A stretch of 64,000 nt of DNA from Verrucomicrobiia bacterium (GCA_019634625.1 JAHCBA010000017.1:62001-126000); one strand, 5' to 3'; positions 17,675 to 27,152 are shown, numbered from the stretch's first letter. A program made the numbers and translations. The notes: generated by a model not told the origin, from the sequence alone.

Positions 17675-18775
17675 CTACTTCCGGCGATAGGTGATGGTGA
17701 GGGTGGAGGAACCGGCCGGCGTGTCGAAGTTGCGGGGGCGGGGTCCGCCTTCCGGGGTGTAGGCGACACGAAGCTGGTCGCCGGAGAGTTCGTAGATCCC
17801 GTACACCCGACCGGCCGAAGTGCCATCGATGTCCATGCGCTTGGGACTGGCCGAGGGATCGAGGGTGATCGTGCCGCGATCGCCGCCGTCGTCCCAGCGG
17901 ACGTCATAGCGATCGCCTTCGATCTTGAGGTGGACCTGGGACAGCCAGTCGGCGGGGATGTCGAAGCCGTCCCGGCGGCCGGCGTGCCCGATCCACTCGC
18001 CGGCCAAGCGGTCGAGGTCGGAGAGGGTGGGGGCGGGGGCGGGGGCAAGGTGGCGGAGGCGGATGTCCTTGAATTGAACGGTCATCGGGGGACCGACATG
18101 GACCTGAAAGGCGAGCACGCCGGAGGCGGCGGCACGGGCGGGGTCATCGTCGATGACGTCGGCGGTGACGCGTCCGTTGATGAGGTGGGTGAGGCGATTG
18201 CCGCGGGCGACGATGAGGTAGTCGTTCCACTGTTCCGGTTTGATGCCGGCCTGGATGTCCTCGGTCCTGCCGAGAGAACCCAGGACGGTGACGCGGTGAC
18301 GTCCGTCATCGGCGGGAGTGATACGGGTGAACTGGCCACGTTGGGCGAGGATGCCGCGACCGCGTTCCTCGTAGAGGATGCCGGAGTAGGTGGTGCCGGC
18401 CTCGAAGTCGGCCTGGTAACCGCCGACGATGGGGCCCTGGGCGCCCTGCTGAACGACGCGGCTGCGGTACTGGATGCCGGAGTTGCCGCCGACGATCCGG
18501 TAGGAGAGGCGCAGTTCGAAGTCCTCGATGGTGCCGCCCTTCCAGACGAGGAAGGTGTTGTGCTTGAGGGCGGTCTCGGGACGGGTCTGGCCGGTGATGG
18601 CGCCGTCGCGGACGAACCAGATGTCGGCATGTCCCTCCCAGCCGTCGAGGTTGCGTCCGTTGAAGAGGGCGATCTCGTCCGAAGCGGCATGCCCTGAGAA
18701 GGGCTGGGCAGCGAGGAGGGCCAGGGCGAGGGAGGCGAGGCCGCGGGCGAGTCGGGGGGACGGGTTCATGGGCAT
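17675..18775 (-). CDS. Secreted DUF1080 protein (3-keto-disaccharide hydrolase-like) with C-terminal TIGR03067-type domain
   Basis: A signal peptide (LASLALALLAAQPFSGHA) is followed by a DUF1080 jelly-roll at about residues 33-245. Characteristic strings are LFNGRNLDGWEG, FELRLSYRIVGGNSGIQYRS and VGGYQADFE. A second domain at about residues 255-366 (LAGEWIGHAG ... TYRRK) resembles the TIGR03067 planctomycete/verrucomicrobial domain. DUF1080 enzymes hydrolyse 3-keto-glycosides. It is the last of three same-strand genes (epimerase, cupin, DUF1080), which suggests a sugar-degradation operon. Starts at 18775 and 18769 are both possible. Confidence 0.85.
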   Translation of the reverse strand: MPMNPSPRLARGLASLALALLAAQPFSGHAASDEIALFNGRNLDGWEGHADIWFVRDGAITGQTRPETALKHNTFLVWKGGTIEDFELRLSYRIVGGNSGIQYRSRVVQQGAQGPIVGGYQADFEAGTTYSGILYEERGRGILAQRGQFTRITPADDGRHRVTVLGSLGRTEDIQAGIKPEQWNDYLIVARGNRLTHLINGRVTADVIDDDPARAAASGVLAFQVHVGPPMTVQFKDIRLRHLAPAPAPTLSDLDRLAGEWIGHAGRRDGFDIPADWLSQVHLKIEGDRYDVRWDDGGDRGTITLDPSASPKRMDIDGTSAGRVYGIYELSGDQLRVAYTPEGGPRPRNFDTPAGSSTLTITYRRK

Positions 18776-18865
18776 CGTGGGGACGGGAGGGATGCGGGGT
18801 TGGGTTGGGGGGTAAGGATGGACCGCAGAGACCGGGCAGGCCGCGAGGGGGACATCAGGAGGGCC

Positions 18866-19330
18866 TCAGGCGGGGACCGGGGACGGCAGGAAGGTGCAGT
18901 CGTAGCGATCGCGCAGGACCGTCATGACATTCTCCGGGGAACATTCGCCGCGGGCGGCCAGTTCATCGGCTTCGCGGAAGAAGCGTTCGAAGCCGGCCGG
19001 CGTGATGGTCACCAGGAGCCGGGCAGGGGCGGCGCCGTCGGCCCGGATGGCGTGGGGGATGCCGCGCGGGGCGAAGTAGGTATCGCCGGAGCGGAGTTGG
19101 ACCGAATGATGGCCGCAGGTGATGTCGAGTTCGCCCTCGATGAGGTGGAAGGTCTCCTCTTCGCGGTGGTGGACATGGGCGGGAATGCCACCACCGGGCG
19201 GGACGATGAGTTCGACGAGTGAGAAGGCGCCGTGGGTCTGCTTACCGTCGAGGAGGATGCGGGTGACGGTGCCCAGGACATCGAGGGTGGGCAGGCTTTC
19301 GGCGTGGGAGGCGACAGGGTGCAGTGACAT
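18866..19330 (-). CDS. Cupin domain protein
   Basis: A single cupin barrel of 154 residues. Motif 1 is seen as HVHHREEETFHLIEGEL, with two His and one Glu as metal ligands, and motif 2 as YFAPRGIPHAI, with the fourth ligand His. It lies 36 bp after the sugar epimerase gene and 90 bp before the DUF1080 gene on the same strand, so it is probably in one operon with them. Substrate unknown; a sugar isomerase or a small-molecule sensor are both possible. Confidence 0.85.
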   Translation of the reverse strand: MSLHPVASHAESLPTLDVLGTVTRILLDGKQTHGAFSLVELIVPPGGGIPAHVHHREEETFHLIEGELDITCGHHSVQLRSGDTYFAPRGIPHAIRADGAAPARLLVTITPAGFERFFREADELAARGECSPENVMTVLRDRYDCTFLPSPVPA

Positions 19331-19366
19331 GGAGGATGGGGCGAACGGAGGGGGCTTCGGCCTGGA

Positions 19367-20218
19367 TTATTTGGATTTGAGGAGGCGGCGAAGGAACTGG
19401 AGACCCTTGGTGGCGATCTCGTCGCGGGTCGGTTCCATCTTGCGCCAGATGGCGGCGGCGCGGGCGATGACCTTGACGTCGGTGGTGAAGCTTTCGATGA
19501 CGATGTCGCCGCGGTACCCGACTTTGGTGAGGGCGGCGGCGATGGGTTTCCAGTCGATGTGATCGTTGCCCGGGGTGCCGCGGTCGCTGCCGCAGGCGTG
19601 GAAATGCCCGAGGAGTTTGCCGGCCTTGAGGATGGCGGCGGCCTGGTTTTTCTCCTCGATGTTCATGTGGAAGGTGTCGAGGTGGAGGCGGACGGCAGGG
19701 CTGGCGATGGCCTTGACCAGCTTGAGGCCCTGGTCGCAGGTGTTGAGGAAGTCGGTTTCGAAGCGGTTGAGAGGCTCGATGCAGATCTGGACACCGCGCT
19801 CTTCGGCGTAGGCGGCGAGCTGCTTGAGGTTCTTCACGACGGTGGCGAACTGGGCCTTGCGTTCGTCGTTGTCGTGGGCGCCGATGCGGCCGACGACGCT
19901 GTAGACGGGGCCGATGAGGGAGGGGCAGCCGAGGGCGACCATGTGGTCGATGAGACCGCGGCAGTAGGTCATGGCGGTGCGCTGCTCGCCGGCATTGCCG
20001 CGGAAGTCGCGGCCGGGTCCCATGCAGGCGCAGACGCTGCCGATGGCCAGACCCGCCTTGTCGGCGGCCGCCTTGACCTTGACGGGGTCGATGTGGTCGA
20101 GGGCTTCGATGGGCAGTTCGACCGTGTCAAAGCCCCACTTCTTGAACTTGGGGAACAGGCGGACGCTGTCGGTGGTGAAGGGGGAGACAAAGAGGAAGGA
20201 GTTGATGCCGATTCTCAT
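19367..20218 (-). CDS. Sugar phosphate isomerase/epimerase (D-psicose/tagatose 3-epimerase-like TIM barrel)
   Basis: A TIM-barrel protein of 283 residues in the xylose-isomerase-like (AP endonuclease 2) superfamily. Metal-ligand regions typical of D-ketose 3-epimerases are visible: ICIEPLNRFE (Glu), LHLDTFHMNIEE (Asp and His), GHFHACGSDRGTPG (His), and a late IVIESF (Glu). It is the first gene of the epimerase-cupin-DUF1080 cluster, and the role is probably ketose epimerisation in degradation of an unusual sugar. Start ATG at 20218. Confidence 0.85.
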   Translation of the reverse strand: MRIGINSFLFVSPFTTDSVRLFPKFKKWGFDTVELPIEALDHIDPVKVKAAADKAGLAIGSVCACMGPGRDFRGNAGEQRTAMTYCRGLIDHMVALGCPSLIGPVYSVVGRIGAHDNDERKAQFATVVKNLKQLAAYAEERGVQICIEPLNRFETDFLNTCDQGLKLVKAIASPAVRLHLDTFHMNIEEKNQAAAILKAGKLLGHFHACGSDRGTPGNDHIDWKPIAAALTKVGYRGDIVIESFTTDVKVIARAAAIWRKMEPTRDEIATKGLQFLRRLLKSK

Positions 20219-20320
20219 GGTAGCAAGCGCGATGGCGCATGTGGGTCCGTGGAGGGGAGGCTAGGCGACAGGAACGGGGAGTCAAAGCTTTCGCGGTGTG
20301 GGGACAGGACGGGGGATGGA

Positions 20321-20356
20321 TGGGACCGATGGGACTGATAGGACTGATAGGACTGA
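20321..20356. repeat. 9-bp tandem repeat (4 units) upstream of the sugar epimerase gene
   Basis: Four units of T-R-GGAC-Y-GA (TGGGACCGA, TGGGACTGA, then two of TAGGACTGA). It lies about 100 bp upstream of the epimerase start and in a 255-bp gene-free gap. A slippage-prone microsatellite; no coding sense. Confidence 0.75.
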
Positions 20357-20473
20357 TGGCACAGGGGGGGGAATAAGGCTTGACCCGCTAGTCAATCAGC
20401 GGGGCCCCATGAACGGAGTCATGGGGGGGGGAGAGGGAGGATGTCCGACCCGGGGCTGGGGGTGGGTGCCGGA

Positions 20474-20956
20474 TCAACCGCGGAAGACGACCATGGCGCC
20501 GTAGTCGGTGACGAAGGCGCCGCTGGAGAGGTCCTTGTAGGTGTAGGTGATGGGGGTGACGCTGATGATGTAGTCCTGGCCGACCTTCTGGAGGAATTCG
20601 GAGACGACCTCGTCGAAGTGATCCTTGTTCACCGTCATGGTGTCGATGCGGCGGAAGGTTTTCACCCGGAGTTTCTTTTCGGGCTCGGAGGCGGCGACTT
20701 CGAGGGTGGGGGCGGACTTCTGGATGAGGACCTCGGCGGGGCCATCGTGGATGGGGACGACGAAGTGTTTCTCCTCGCGGTTGGGGTCCGGGGCGCCGGT
20801 GCCGGCGCCATGGGGGGCGACGTGCAACTGGGACACCTCCGGGACGGGCACGTTCATCTTCCGATTGCAGGCCGGGCACTCCACCTGGGTTCCGGCGGCG
20901 GAGATGTCGACTTCCAATTCCTGCTGGCAGTTCGGGCAGTTGAAGGTGAAGTCCAT
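20474..20956 (-). CDS. Zinc-ribbon protein of unknown function
   Basis: The protein has 160 residues, with an N-terminal double-CxxC zinc ribbon: CPNC at about residues 7-10 and CPAC at about 28-31, in the string FNCPNCQQELEVDIS. A hydrophilic linker leads to an alpha/beta domain (VNKDHFDEVVSEFLQKV ... YGAMVVFRG). Start ATG at 20956, because the zinc ribbon starts right there. It resembles uncharacterised verrucomicrobial proteins; the function is unknown. Confidence 0.72.
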   Translation of the reverse strand: MDFTFNCPNCQQELEVDISAAGTQVECPACNRKMNVPVPEVSQLHVAPHGAGTGAPDPNREEKHFVVPIHDGPAEVLIQKSAPTLEVAASEPEKKLRVKTFRRIDTMTVNKDHFDEVVSEFLQKVGQDYIISVTPITYTYKDLSSGAFVTDYGAMVVFRG

Positions 20957-21038
20957 AAGGGAATCAGGCGTTGAGGTGACGGCGGCAGGTTGAACCGGCC
21001 TCCCGGGGAATTCCCAGCAAAAAGGGTCCGGGATTGGT

Positions 21039-21193
21039 GCATCCCCAAGGTGTCGGTGAGGAGACAGCCAATCGGAGGGACGAGATCCGCGAGTCCTCAT
21101 CCCAACGCACCCCATCGTTGCGGCCTCGTGGAACTCGGCCCTCCGAGGCGATGCATCGCGAAGTTCGCGCCTCCACCCACAACTCCGGGATGC
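21039..21193 (+). repeat. Dispersed 155-bp repeat with terminal inverted repeats, copy B
   Basis: Same length and over 90% the same bases as copy A by eye. Ends GCATCC ... GGATGC. One internal difference (GCGATGCATCGC here, GAGGCGATGCCTC in copy A) changes the sequence but keeps a local palindrome. It fills most of the 274-bp gap between rlmN and the zinc-ribbon gene. Confidence 0.8.
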
Positions 21194-21230
21194 ACGGGAC
21201 CGAGATTGGCGGCCCGGCGACGGACGACGC

Positions 21231-22373
21231 TCAGGCGGACTCACGCTCGGTCTGGAGCCGGAGTTGACCGCAGGCGGCGGCGATGTCGTGGCCTTTTTCG
21301 AGGCGGAGGGTGGTGGGGATGCCGGCACGATCGAGGAGGGAGGCGAAGGCCTGGCAATGGGCGTCGTCGGGGCGTGACCAGGGCAGTCCTTCGACCGTGT
21401 TGTAGGGGATGAGATTGACCTTGGCGTGGAGGCGCCGGGCGAGGGCGGCGAGGGGCGGGACCTGGGCGAGGTCGTCGTTGACCCCGACGAGGAGGATGTA
21501 TTCGAGGGTGATCATGCGTCCCTTGTGGCGAAGGTATTCCTCGCAGGCGGCGGTCAGTTCCTGGAGGGGATATTTGCGATTGACCGGCATGATGCGCTGG
21601 CGGACGGCGTCGGTGGCGCCGTGGAGGGAGATGGCGAGGCGGAACTGTTCGGGTTCGGCGGCGAGCTGGCGGATGCGGGGGGCGAGTCCGCTGGTGGAGA
21701 CGGTGATTTTGCGGGCGCCGATGGCGGCACCCCAGGGGGCATTGAGGGTGCGGAGGGCGGCGAGGAGGGCGGAGTAATTGGCGAGGGGTTCGCCCATGCC
21801 CATGATGACGAGGTTGTCGATGAGCCGGGCGGACCGGGAGGGTGGGGGATGGGGTGGGGCGGCGGGGGTGGGTGTTGGGGTGGAGCGGTGCCAGCGTTCG
21901 ACGGCGAGGACCTGGCCGACGATTTCGTCGGGGCCGAGGTTGCGTTTCCATCCGTCGAGGCCGCTGGCGCAGAAGCGGCAGCCGTAGGCGCAGCCGACCT
22001 GGGTGGAGACGCAGAGGGTGTGGCGGTCGGCGCGGTCGCCATAGAGGGCGGGATTGGCGGGGATGAGGACGCTTTCGATGAGGGCACCGTCCTGAAGGCG
22101 CCAGAGGAACTTGCGGGTGGCATCGGCGGAACCCTGGAGCCGGGCGAGGGTGGGGAGGGACAGGTCGAACGACTCGGCAAGCCGGGAGCGGAGGGTGCGG
22201 GGGAGGTTGCTGAGATCGGACCAGTTGGAGGCGCGTTTGGCGTAGAGCCAGTCGAGGAGTTGATCGGTGCGCCAGGCGGGTTGGTTCCAATCGCGGAGGC
22301 GGTCGGCGAGCTGGTCGCGGGTGCAGGCGTGGATGGGGAGGCGATCCCGGGCGGGCATCTGGGGAGGGTTCAA
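21231..22373 (-). CDS. rlmN: 23S rRNA (adenine2503-C2)-methyltransferase
   Basis: Radical SAM enzyme that methylates C2 of A2503 in 23S rRNA (and A37 of some tRNAs). The 4Fe-4S motif is CAYGCRFC, followed by the RlmN block VIMGMGEPLANY and the C-terminal methyl-carrying Cys in AAACGQLR. An insert PTPTPAAPPHPPP lies between the cluster region and VIMGMGEP. The frame begins with a TTG at 22373 that overlaps the stop of the preceding EcsC gene (TTGA); an ATG five codons in (22358) is an alternative. Coupled translation with the EcsC gene is likely. Confidence 0.94.
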   Translation of the reverse strand: MNPPQMPARDRLPIHACTRDQLADRLRDWNQPAWRTDQLLDWLYAKRASNWSDLSNLPRTLRSRLAESFDLSLPTLARLQGSADATRKFLWRLQDGALIESVLIPANPALYGDRADRHTLCVSTQVGCAYGCRFCASGLDGWKRNLGPDEIVGQVLAVERWHRSTPTPTPAAPPHPPPSRSARLIDNLVIMGMGEPLANYSALLAALRTLNAPWGAAIGARKITVSTSGLAPRIRQLAAEPEQFRLAISLHGATDAVRQRIMPVNRKYPLQELTAACEEYLRHKGRMITLEYILLVGVNDDLAQVPPLAALARRLHAKVNLIPYNTVEGLPWSRPDDAHCQAFASLLDRAGIPTTLRLEKGHDIAAACGQLRLQTERESA

Positions 22374-23242
22374 GAGTCGGACGATTGGGAGAGGGATTCG
22401 TAGGCCTGGCGGACGGTTTCGGTGCCGTACTGGCGTTCGAGGCGGCGGACGATGAAGTGACCTTCGGCCATGAGTTGGAAGTGGTTCATGAAGGCGACGT
22501 TGATGGCGGCGCCGGCGGCGGCACCGACGACTGGAACGGCCTTGGCGGCGACCTGTTCGGAGACGACGAGGCCGAACCGGGCGGAGACGGCGGCCACGAG
22601 GCGCACGGCGGCCGGGGTGGCATCGAGGGAGGCGGCCCGGCCGGCGAGGGAGCTGGCGGCCTCGGTGACGAGGCGGCCAAGCGCGGCCCGGACGGCCCAG
22701 TAGGAGGTTTCGGCGGCATTGTCGGCGGTGGTGTCGCCGCCGAGGGCGAAGACTTCGAGGCAGGCGAGACGGGTTTCGAGGGCACTGAGCCTGTGGCCCT
22801 GGCTGGCGGCGATCTGGGCGATGGAGCGCAGGATCAGGGTGGTGGAGACGGGCAGTTCGACGGCGAGGGCGCCCAGGCCGAAGGCGCCTCCGACCGCGCC
22901 GGACGCCCCGACGAGCCAGCGATGGAAGCGGTTTCTTGGGGTGGGCACCGGCGTGTCCGGGAGCGAGTGGACGGCGATGCGGAGGGCATGGGAGAGGGCG
23001 AGGCGGGTGGCGCGATGGACGACGCGGGCGGCGGAGGGGGGGAGGAGGCGAAGGCCCTTTTCGATGGGGGCGCCGACGATGTTGGCGAGGCGGATGGCGA
23101 CGCCGGGCCGGCTGAGGAGGTGCCGGGCCCAGCGCAGTTCGGCGAGTTCGTCAGGGGTGAGGGGATTGCCGCCATCGCGGGCGACGATTTCGACGTCGAT
23201 GACCGGGGGAAGGTTGGAATCGGCTGGAGAACCGCGGTTCAT
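22370..23242 (-). CDS. EcsC family protein
   Basis: A protein of 290 residues with the EcsC pattern: an N-terminal helical region (LTPDELAELRWARHLLSRPG), then glycine/alanine-rich amphipathic or membrane-associating helices, and a conserved VPVVGAAAGAAINVAFMNHF near the end. The family name comes from a Bacillus ABC-transporter operon protein, but the biochemical role is not known. It overlaps rlmN by 4 bp. Start ATG at 23242. Confidence 0.82.
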   Translation of the reverse strand: MNRGSPADSNLPPVIDVEIVARDGGNPLTPDELAELRWARHLLSRPGVAIRLANIVGAPIEKGLRLLPPSAARVVHRATRLALSHALRIAVHSLPDTPVPTPRNRFHRWLVGASGAVGGAFGLGALAVELPVSTTLILRSIAQIAASQGHRLSALETRLACLEVFALGGDTTADNAAETSYWAVRAALGRLVTEAASSLAGRAASLDATPAAVRLVAAVSARFGLVVSEQVAAKAVPVVGAAAGAAINVAFMNHFQLMAEGHFIVRRLERQYGTETVRQAYESLSQSSDS

Positions 23243-23430
23243 GATCGGATCGGGCGGATGGGAGGAGGTCCTGGGAGGCTTGGGCGGGGTTGGGATGGGG
23301 ATAGGGATGTGGGGTGCAGCGACCGGACGCCGGCAATGTGGGCCGGGAAGGGCGGATTGCGCAAGGGACGGGGAGGCGCGTGGGTTTGACAGGGGCGCTG
23401 GTGCGGTCAGCCTGCGGGCGGTGCACGGCC

Positions 23431-26316
23431 ATGAATGAAGCGTTGTCCGCGGGGAACCTGGTGAATGTCGCGTATATCGAGGAGCTCTTTGAGGTGTTTC
23501 GATCCGATCCGGACTCGGTGTCGCCGGAGTGGCAGGCGTACTTCCGTCAGGGTGGGAACGGCGAGGCGTGGCCGACGGGCGCGGGGACGGGGCCTTCGAT
23601 CGGGCCGCGCGGGCTGTTTCACCCGGCCGGACCGGCGCAGGGCGACCGGGTGACGGGCCGGGTGGGGAGGGGGGCGGACGAGACGGTGGTGGAGGACATC
23701 AAGGCGACGGGGTTTCAGGACCGGGTGGGGCAGATGATCCGGAACCACCGGGTGCGGGGCCATGTGGTGGCGCGGTTCGATCCGCTGCACGACGAGCGGC
23801 GGGACCAGGAGAAGGCACGGATGCCGGAGGAGCTGGGGCTGGCATACTTTCATTTCTCCGAGGCGGAACTGGACCGGATGGTGTCGTGCCGGACGTTTCA
23901 GAACGGGCGGCAGATGCCGTTGCGGGAACTGCATCAGCGGCTGCGGGACACGTACTGCGGGAGTGTGGGGGTGGAGTACATGCACATCGACGACATCGAG
24001 GTGCGCCGCTGGCTGCAGCGGCATCTCGAGCCGATCGAGACGCGGATGCAGTTGTCGAAGGACGAGCAGCTTCGGATTCTGACGCGGTTGACGGATGCGG
24101 TGATGTTCGAGGAGTTCATCCGGAGGAAGTTCATCGGGGCCAAGAGTTTTTCGCTGGAGGGGTCGGAGACGCTGATTCCGCTGCTGGACCTGGCGATCGA
24201 GAAGTCGGCGGCGCAGGGGGTGGCGGAGATCGTGTTGGGGATGGCGCATCGGGGCCGGTTGAATGTGCTGGCCAACATTCTCGGGAAGAGTCCGAAGGAG
24301 ATCTTCCGGGAGTTCGCGGACAAGGATCCGGATCTCTACATCGGGCGGGGCGACGTGAAGTATCACCTGGGGCACAGCAACGACTGGATCACCACCACGG
24401 GGCGGCGGGTGCATCTGTCCCTGTGCTTCAATCCGAGCCATCTCGAGTTTGTGAATCCGGTGGTGCTGGGGCGGGTGCGGGCCAAGCAGGACCGGGTGGG
24501 GGACACGGGGCGACGGAGCTGCATGGGGCTGCTGATCCACGGGGATGCGGCGTTTGCGGGGGAGGGGGTGGTGCAGGAGACGCTGAACCTGAGCCAGCTT
24601 GACGGCTACCGGGTGGGCGGGACGCTGCACATCATCGTGAACAACCAGATCGGATTCACCACCAGCCCGCGGGAGGCGCGATCCTGTGCCTACGCGACGG
24701 ACGTGGCGAAGATGCTGCAGTCGCCGATTTTCCACGTGAACGGGGAGGATCCGGAGGCGGTTGCGCTGTGTTTGCGGCTGGCGCTGGATTTCCGGGCGGC
24801 GTTTCAGCGGGACGTGTTCATCGACATGTACGGGTACCGGCGGTTGGGCCACAACGAAACGGACGAGCCGGCGTTCACCCAGCCGTTGCTGTACCGGACG
24901 ATTGCCCGGCGCAAGACGGTGCGGGAAGGGTATCTGGACCATCTCTTGAAGCTGGGGGGCGTGACGCGGGAGGAAGCGGACCAGGTTGCGGAGCAGTGCC
25001 GGCGCCGGTTGGAGGATGAATTGGGGGAGGCGACCAGCGAGCGGTACCAGCCACCGGCGGAGCGTCTGCTGGGGATTTGGGCGCGGAGCCGGTACGTGGG
25101 CGGCCGGGAGAGCGACGTTCCGGACGGGGAGACCGGGATTCCGGTGGAGGAGGTGGAACGGTGGCTGGCGAGGCAGACGGAACTGCCGGAGGGATTCCGG
25201 GCGCATCCGAAGGTGGTGAAGGTGTTGGAGGGGCGGCGGGAGATGGCGGCGGGCCGGCAGGGTCTGGACTGGGCGGCAGCCGAGGCGCTGGCTTTTGCGA
25301 GCCTGCTGGCGGCGGGGCGGCGGGTGCGGTTGTCGGGTCAGGACGCGGCGCGGGGGACCTTCAGCCATCGGCACGCGGTATTGCACGACATCGAGACGGG
25401 GGCGACCTGGACACCGTTGAGGGAGCTGGGTCCCGGGCAGGCGGCGTTTGGGGTGGTGAACAGCCCGCTGAGCGAGATCGGGGTGCTGGGTTTTGACTAC
25501 GGGTACAGTCTGGACATGCCGGACGGGCTGGTGCTGTGGGAGGCGCAGTTCGGGGATTTTGCGAACGTGGCCCAGGTGATCATCGATCAGTTCATTGTGA
25601 GTGCAGAGGACAAGTGGCGGCGGTTGTCGGGGCTGGTGCTGCTGCTGCCGCACGGGTTCGAGGGGCAGGGGCCGGAACATTCGAGCGCGCGTCTGGAGCG
25701 GTTTCTGGCGCTGGCGGCCGAGGACAACATCCAGGTGTGTTACCCGACCACGCCCGCCCAGTATTTCCATCTGCTGCGGCGCCAGGTCCTGCGGAACTGG
25801 CGCAAGCCGCTGGTGGTGATGACGCCGAAGAGCCTGTTGCGGCATCCGGGGTGCGTGTCCGCGCGGGAGGAGTTGAGCGGGGGGGGATTCCGGAGGGTGC
25901 TGGGGGACACCGAGGTGGCGCCATCGGAAGTGCGGACGGTGCTGCTGTGCAGCGGAAAGATCTATTACGAGCTGGTCGAGAGGAGGAAGGAACAGGGGCG
26001 CGGCGATGTGGCGATCGTGCGATTGGAGCAGATTTACCCGATGGACGAGGCGGCCCTGCAGGAGGCGATGCAGGGGTACGAGCGGGGCACGGTGGTCCGG
26101 TGGGTGCAGGAGGAGCCCGGCAACATGGGGGCGTTGCGGTTCCTGAAGGGACAGTGGGGCAACCGGCTGTTGCGGCGGTTTCCTTTGAGCTACGTGAGCC
26201 GCCCGGCTTCGGCGAGTCCGGCGACCGGCTCGAACAACGCGCACAAGAAGGAGCAGGCGGCGTTGCTCGACCGGGCGTTCGAGAGGACGGACGGCGGCAG
26301 GACGGAGCGGGGCTAG
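23431..26316 (+). CDS. sucA: 2-oxoglutarate dehydrogenase E1 component
   Basis: TCA-cycle E1: thiamine-dependent decarboxylation of 2-oxoglutarate and transfer of the succinyl group to the lipoyl E2. The protein has 961 residues. It contains the N-terminal E2-binding region, GMAHRGRLNVLAN, GDVKYHLGHS, CFNPSHLEFVNPV, the TPP block IHGDAAFAGEG ... VNNQIGFTT, and the C-terminal GQDAARGTFSHRHAV and LPHGFEGQGPEHSSAR. The ATG at 23431 is chosen from the conserved MNEALSAGN... FRSDPDSVSPEWQAYF start. There is no sucB or lpd next to it. The stop overlaps the convergent isomerase gene by 4 bp. Confidence 0.96.
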   Translation: MNEALSAGNLVNVAYIEELFEVFRSDPDSVSPEWQAYFRQGGNGEAWPTGAGTGPSIGPRGLFHPAGPAQGDRVTGRVGRGADETVVEDIKATGFQDRVGQMIRNHRVRGHVVARFDPLHDERRDQEKARMPEELGLAYFHFSEAELDRMVSCRTFQNGRQMPLRELHQRLRDTYCGSVGVEYMHIDDIEVRRWLQRHLEPIETRMQLSKDEQLRILTRLTDAVMFEEFIRRKFIGAKSFSLEGSETLIPLLDLAIEKSAAQGVAEIVLGMAHRGRLNVLANILGKSPKEIFREFADKDPDLYIGRGDVKYHLGHSNDWITTTGRRVHLSLCFNPSHLEFVNPVVLGRVRAKQDRVGDTGRRSCMGLLIHGDAAFAGEGVVQETLNLSQLDGYRVGGTLHIIVNNQIGFTTSPREARSCAYATDVAKMLQSPIFHVNGEDPEAVALCLRLALDFRAAFQRDVFIDMYGYRRLGHNETDEPAFTQPLLYRTIARRKTVREGYLDHLLKLGGVTREEADQVAEQCRRRLEDELGEATSERYQPPAERLLGIWARSRYVGGRESDVPDGETGIPVEEVERWLARQTELPEGFRAHPKVVKVLEGRREMAAGRQGLDWAAAEALAFASLLAAGRRVRLSGQDAARGTFSHRHAVLHDIETGATWTPLRELGPGQAAFGVVNSPLSEIGVLGFDYGYSLDMPDGLVLWEAQFGDFANVAQVIIDQFIVSAEDKWRRLSGLVLLLPHGFEGQGPEHSSARLERFLALAAEDNIQVCYPTTPAQYFHLLRRQVLRNWRKPLVVMTPKSLLRHPGCVSAREELSGGGFRRVLGDTEVAPSEVRTVLLCSGKIYYELVERRKEQGRGDVAIVRLEQIYPMDEAALQEAMQGYERGTVVRWVQEEPGNMGALRFLKGQWGNRLLRRFPLSYVSRPASASPATGSNNAHKKEQAALLDRAFERTDGGRTERG

Positions 26317-27152
26317 CCGGACGCGACGAACCAGCGACGGAAACTTTCGATGGTCTGTCGGGCGGCCTCCTCCGGGGAGGGCAGGGGGAAGACCTCGGCG
26401 GAGAGGTAGCCACGGTAGCCGACCGCGCGCAGGGCCTCGATGATGGGGGCCATGGCGGTGTGCCCGCCGCCGACGGCGGTCCGGTTGCTGTCGGCGAAGT
26501 GGACGTGCCCGAGGATCTCGCCGGCCCGTTCGAGGGCGGCCGGGATGGACGTTTCCTCGATGTTCATGTGAAAGAGGTCCGCGAGGATCCGGACATTGCG
26601 GGAGTGTAGGGTGGCCAGGAAGGTGAGGGCCTGCTCGACGGTGTTGAGGAGATTGGATTCGTAGCGGTTGAGGGGTTCGAGGAGGAAAGGCTGGCCGTGG
26701 GCATGGGCGCGGGGGGCGAGTTGTTCGAGCGCCTGAGCCAGCCATTCGAGGGCCTGGCCGCGGGTCACTTCGCCCAGGGCCCGGCCCTGCATCGAGCCGA
26801 GAATGGCCGGCGCACCGAACGCCCCGGCAAAATCCACGATCGAGGCGACGTACGCCTGGGCGCGGGTGCGCTGCGCAGGGTCGGGGTCGGTCAGGGACAG
26901 TCCCTGGGTCACCCAACCGGCGCCGGTGCCGACGGCGGCGAGGGCGAGGCGGTTGCGGTGCAGCACCTGACGGAGCAGACGGGCGTCTAGGGCATCCGCG
27001 CCGGGCGGGAAGAGTTCGATGGCGTGGAATCCCAGCTCCGCCGCCCGGGCGCAGGCGACGTCCAGGTCGCCGTGAAAGATGAACGGACCGCCGCGGGCTT
27101 CCGGTACGAGGGAGACCGTTACGGAGCAGCGGGGTCGGACGAGGCGGTTCAT
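26313..27152 (-). CDS. TIM-barrel sugar isomerase/epimerase (hydroxypyruvate isomerase-like)
   Basis: The protein has 279 residues in the xylose-isomerase-like TIM-barrel superfamily. Ligand-bearing segments are LLEPLNRYESN (Glu), ILADLFHMNIEE (Asp, His), GHVHFADSNR (His) and LSAEVFP (Glu). The pattern resembles hydroxypyruvate isomerase or D-ketose 3-epimerase relatives. Only about a third of residues match the paralogous gene at 19367 by eye, so it is a different subfamily. ATG at 27152, where homology begins; no operon partners. Confidence 0.8.
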   Translation of the reverse strand: MNRLVRPRCSVTVSLVPEARGGPFIFHGDLDVACARAAELGFHAIELFPPGADALDARLLRQVLHRNRLALAAVGTGAGWVTQGLSLTDPDPAQRTRAQAYVASIVDFAGAFGAPAILGSMQGRALGEVTRGQALEWLAQALEQLAPRAHAHGQPFLLEPLNRYESNLLNTVEQALTFLATLHSRNVRILADLFHMNIEETSIPAALERAGEILGHVHFADSNRTAVGGGHTAMAPIIEALRAVGYRGYLSAEVFPLPSPEEAARQTIESFRRWFVASG

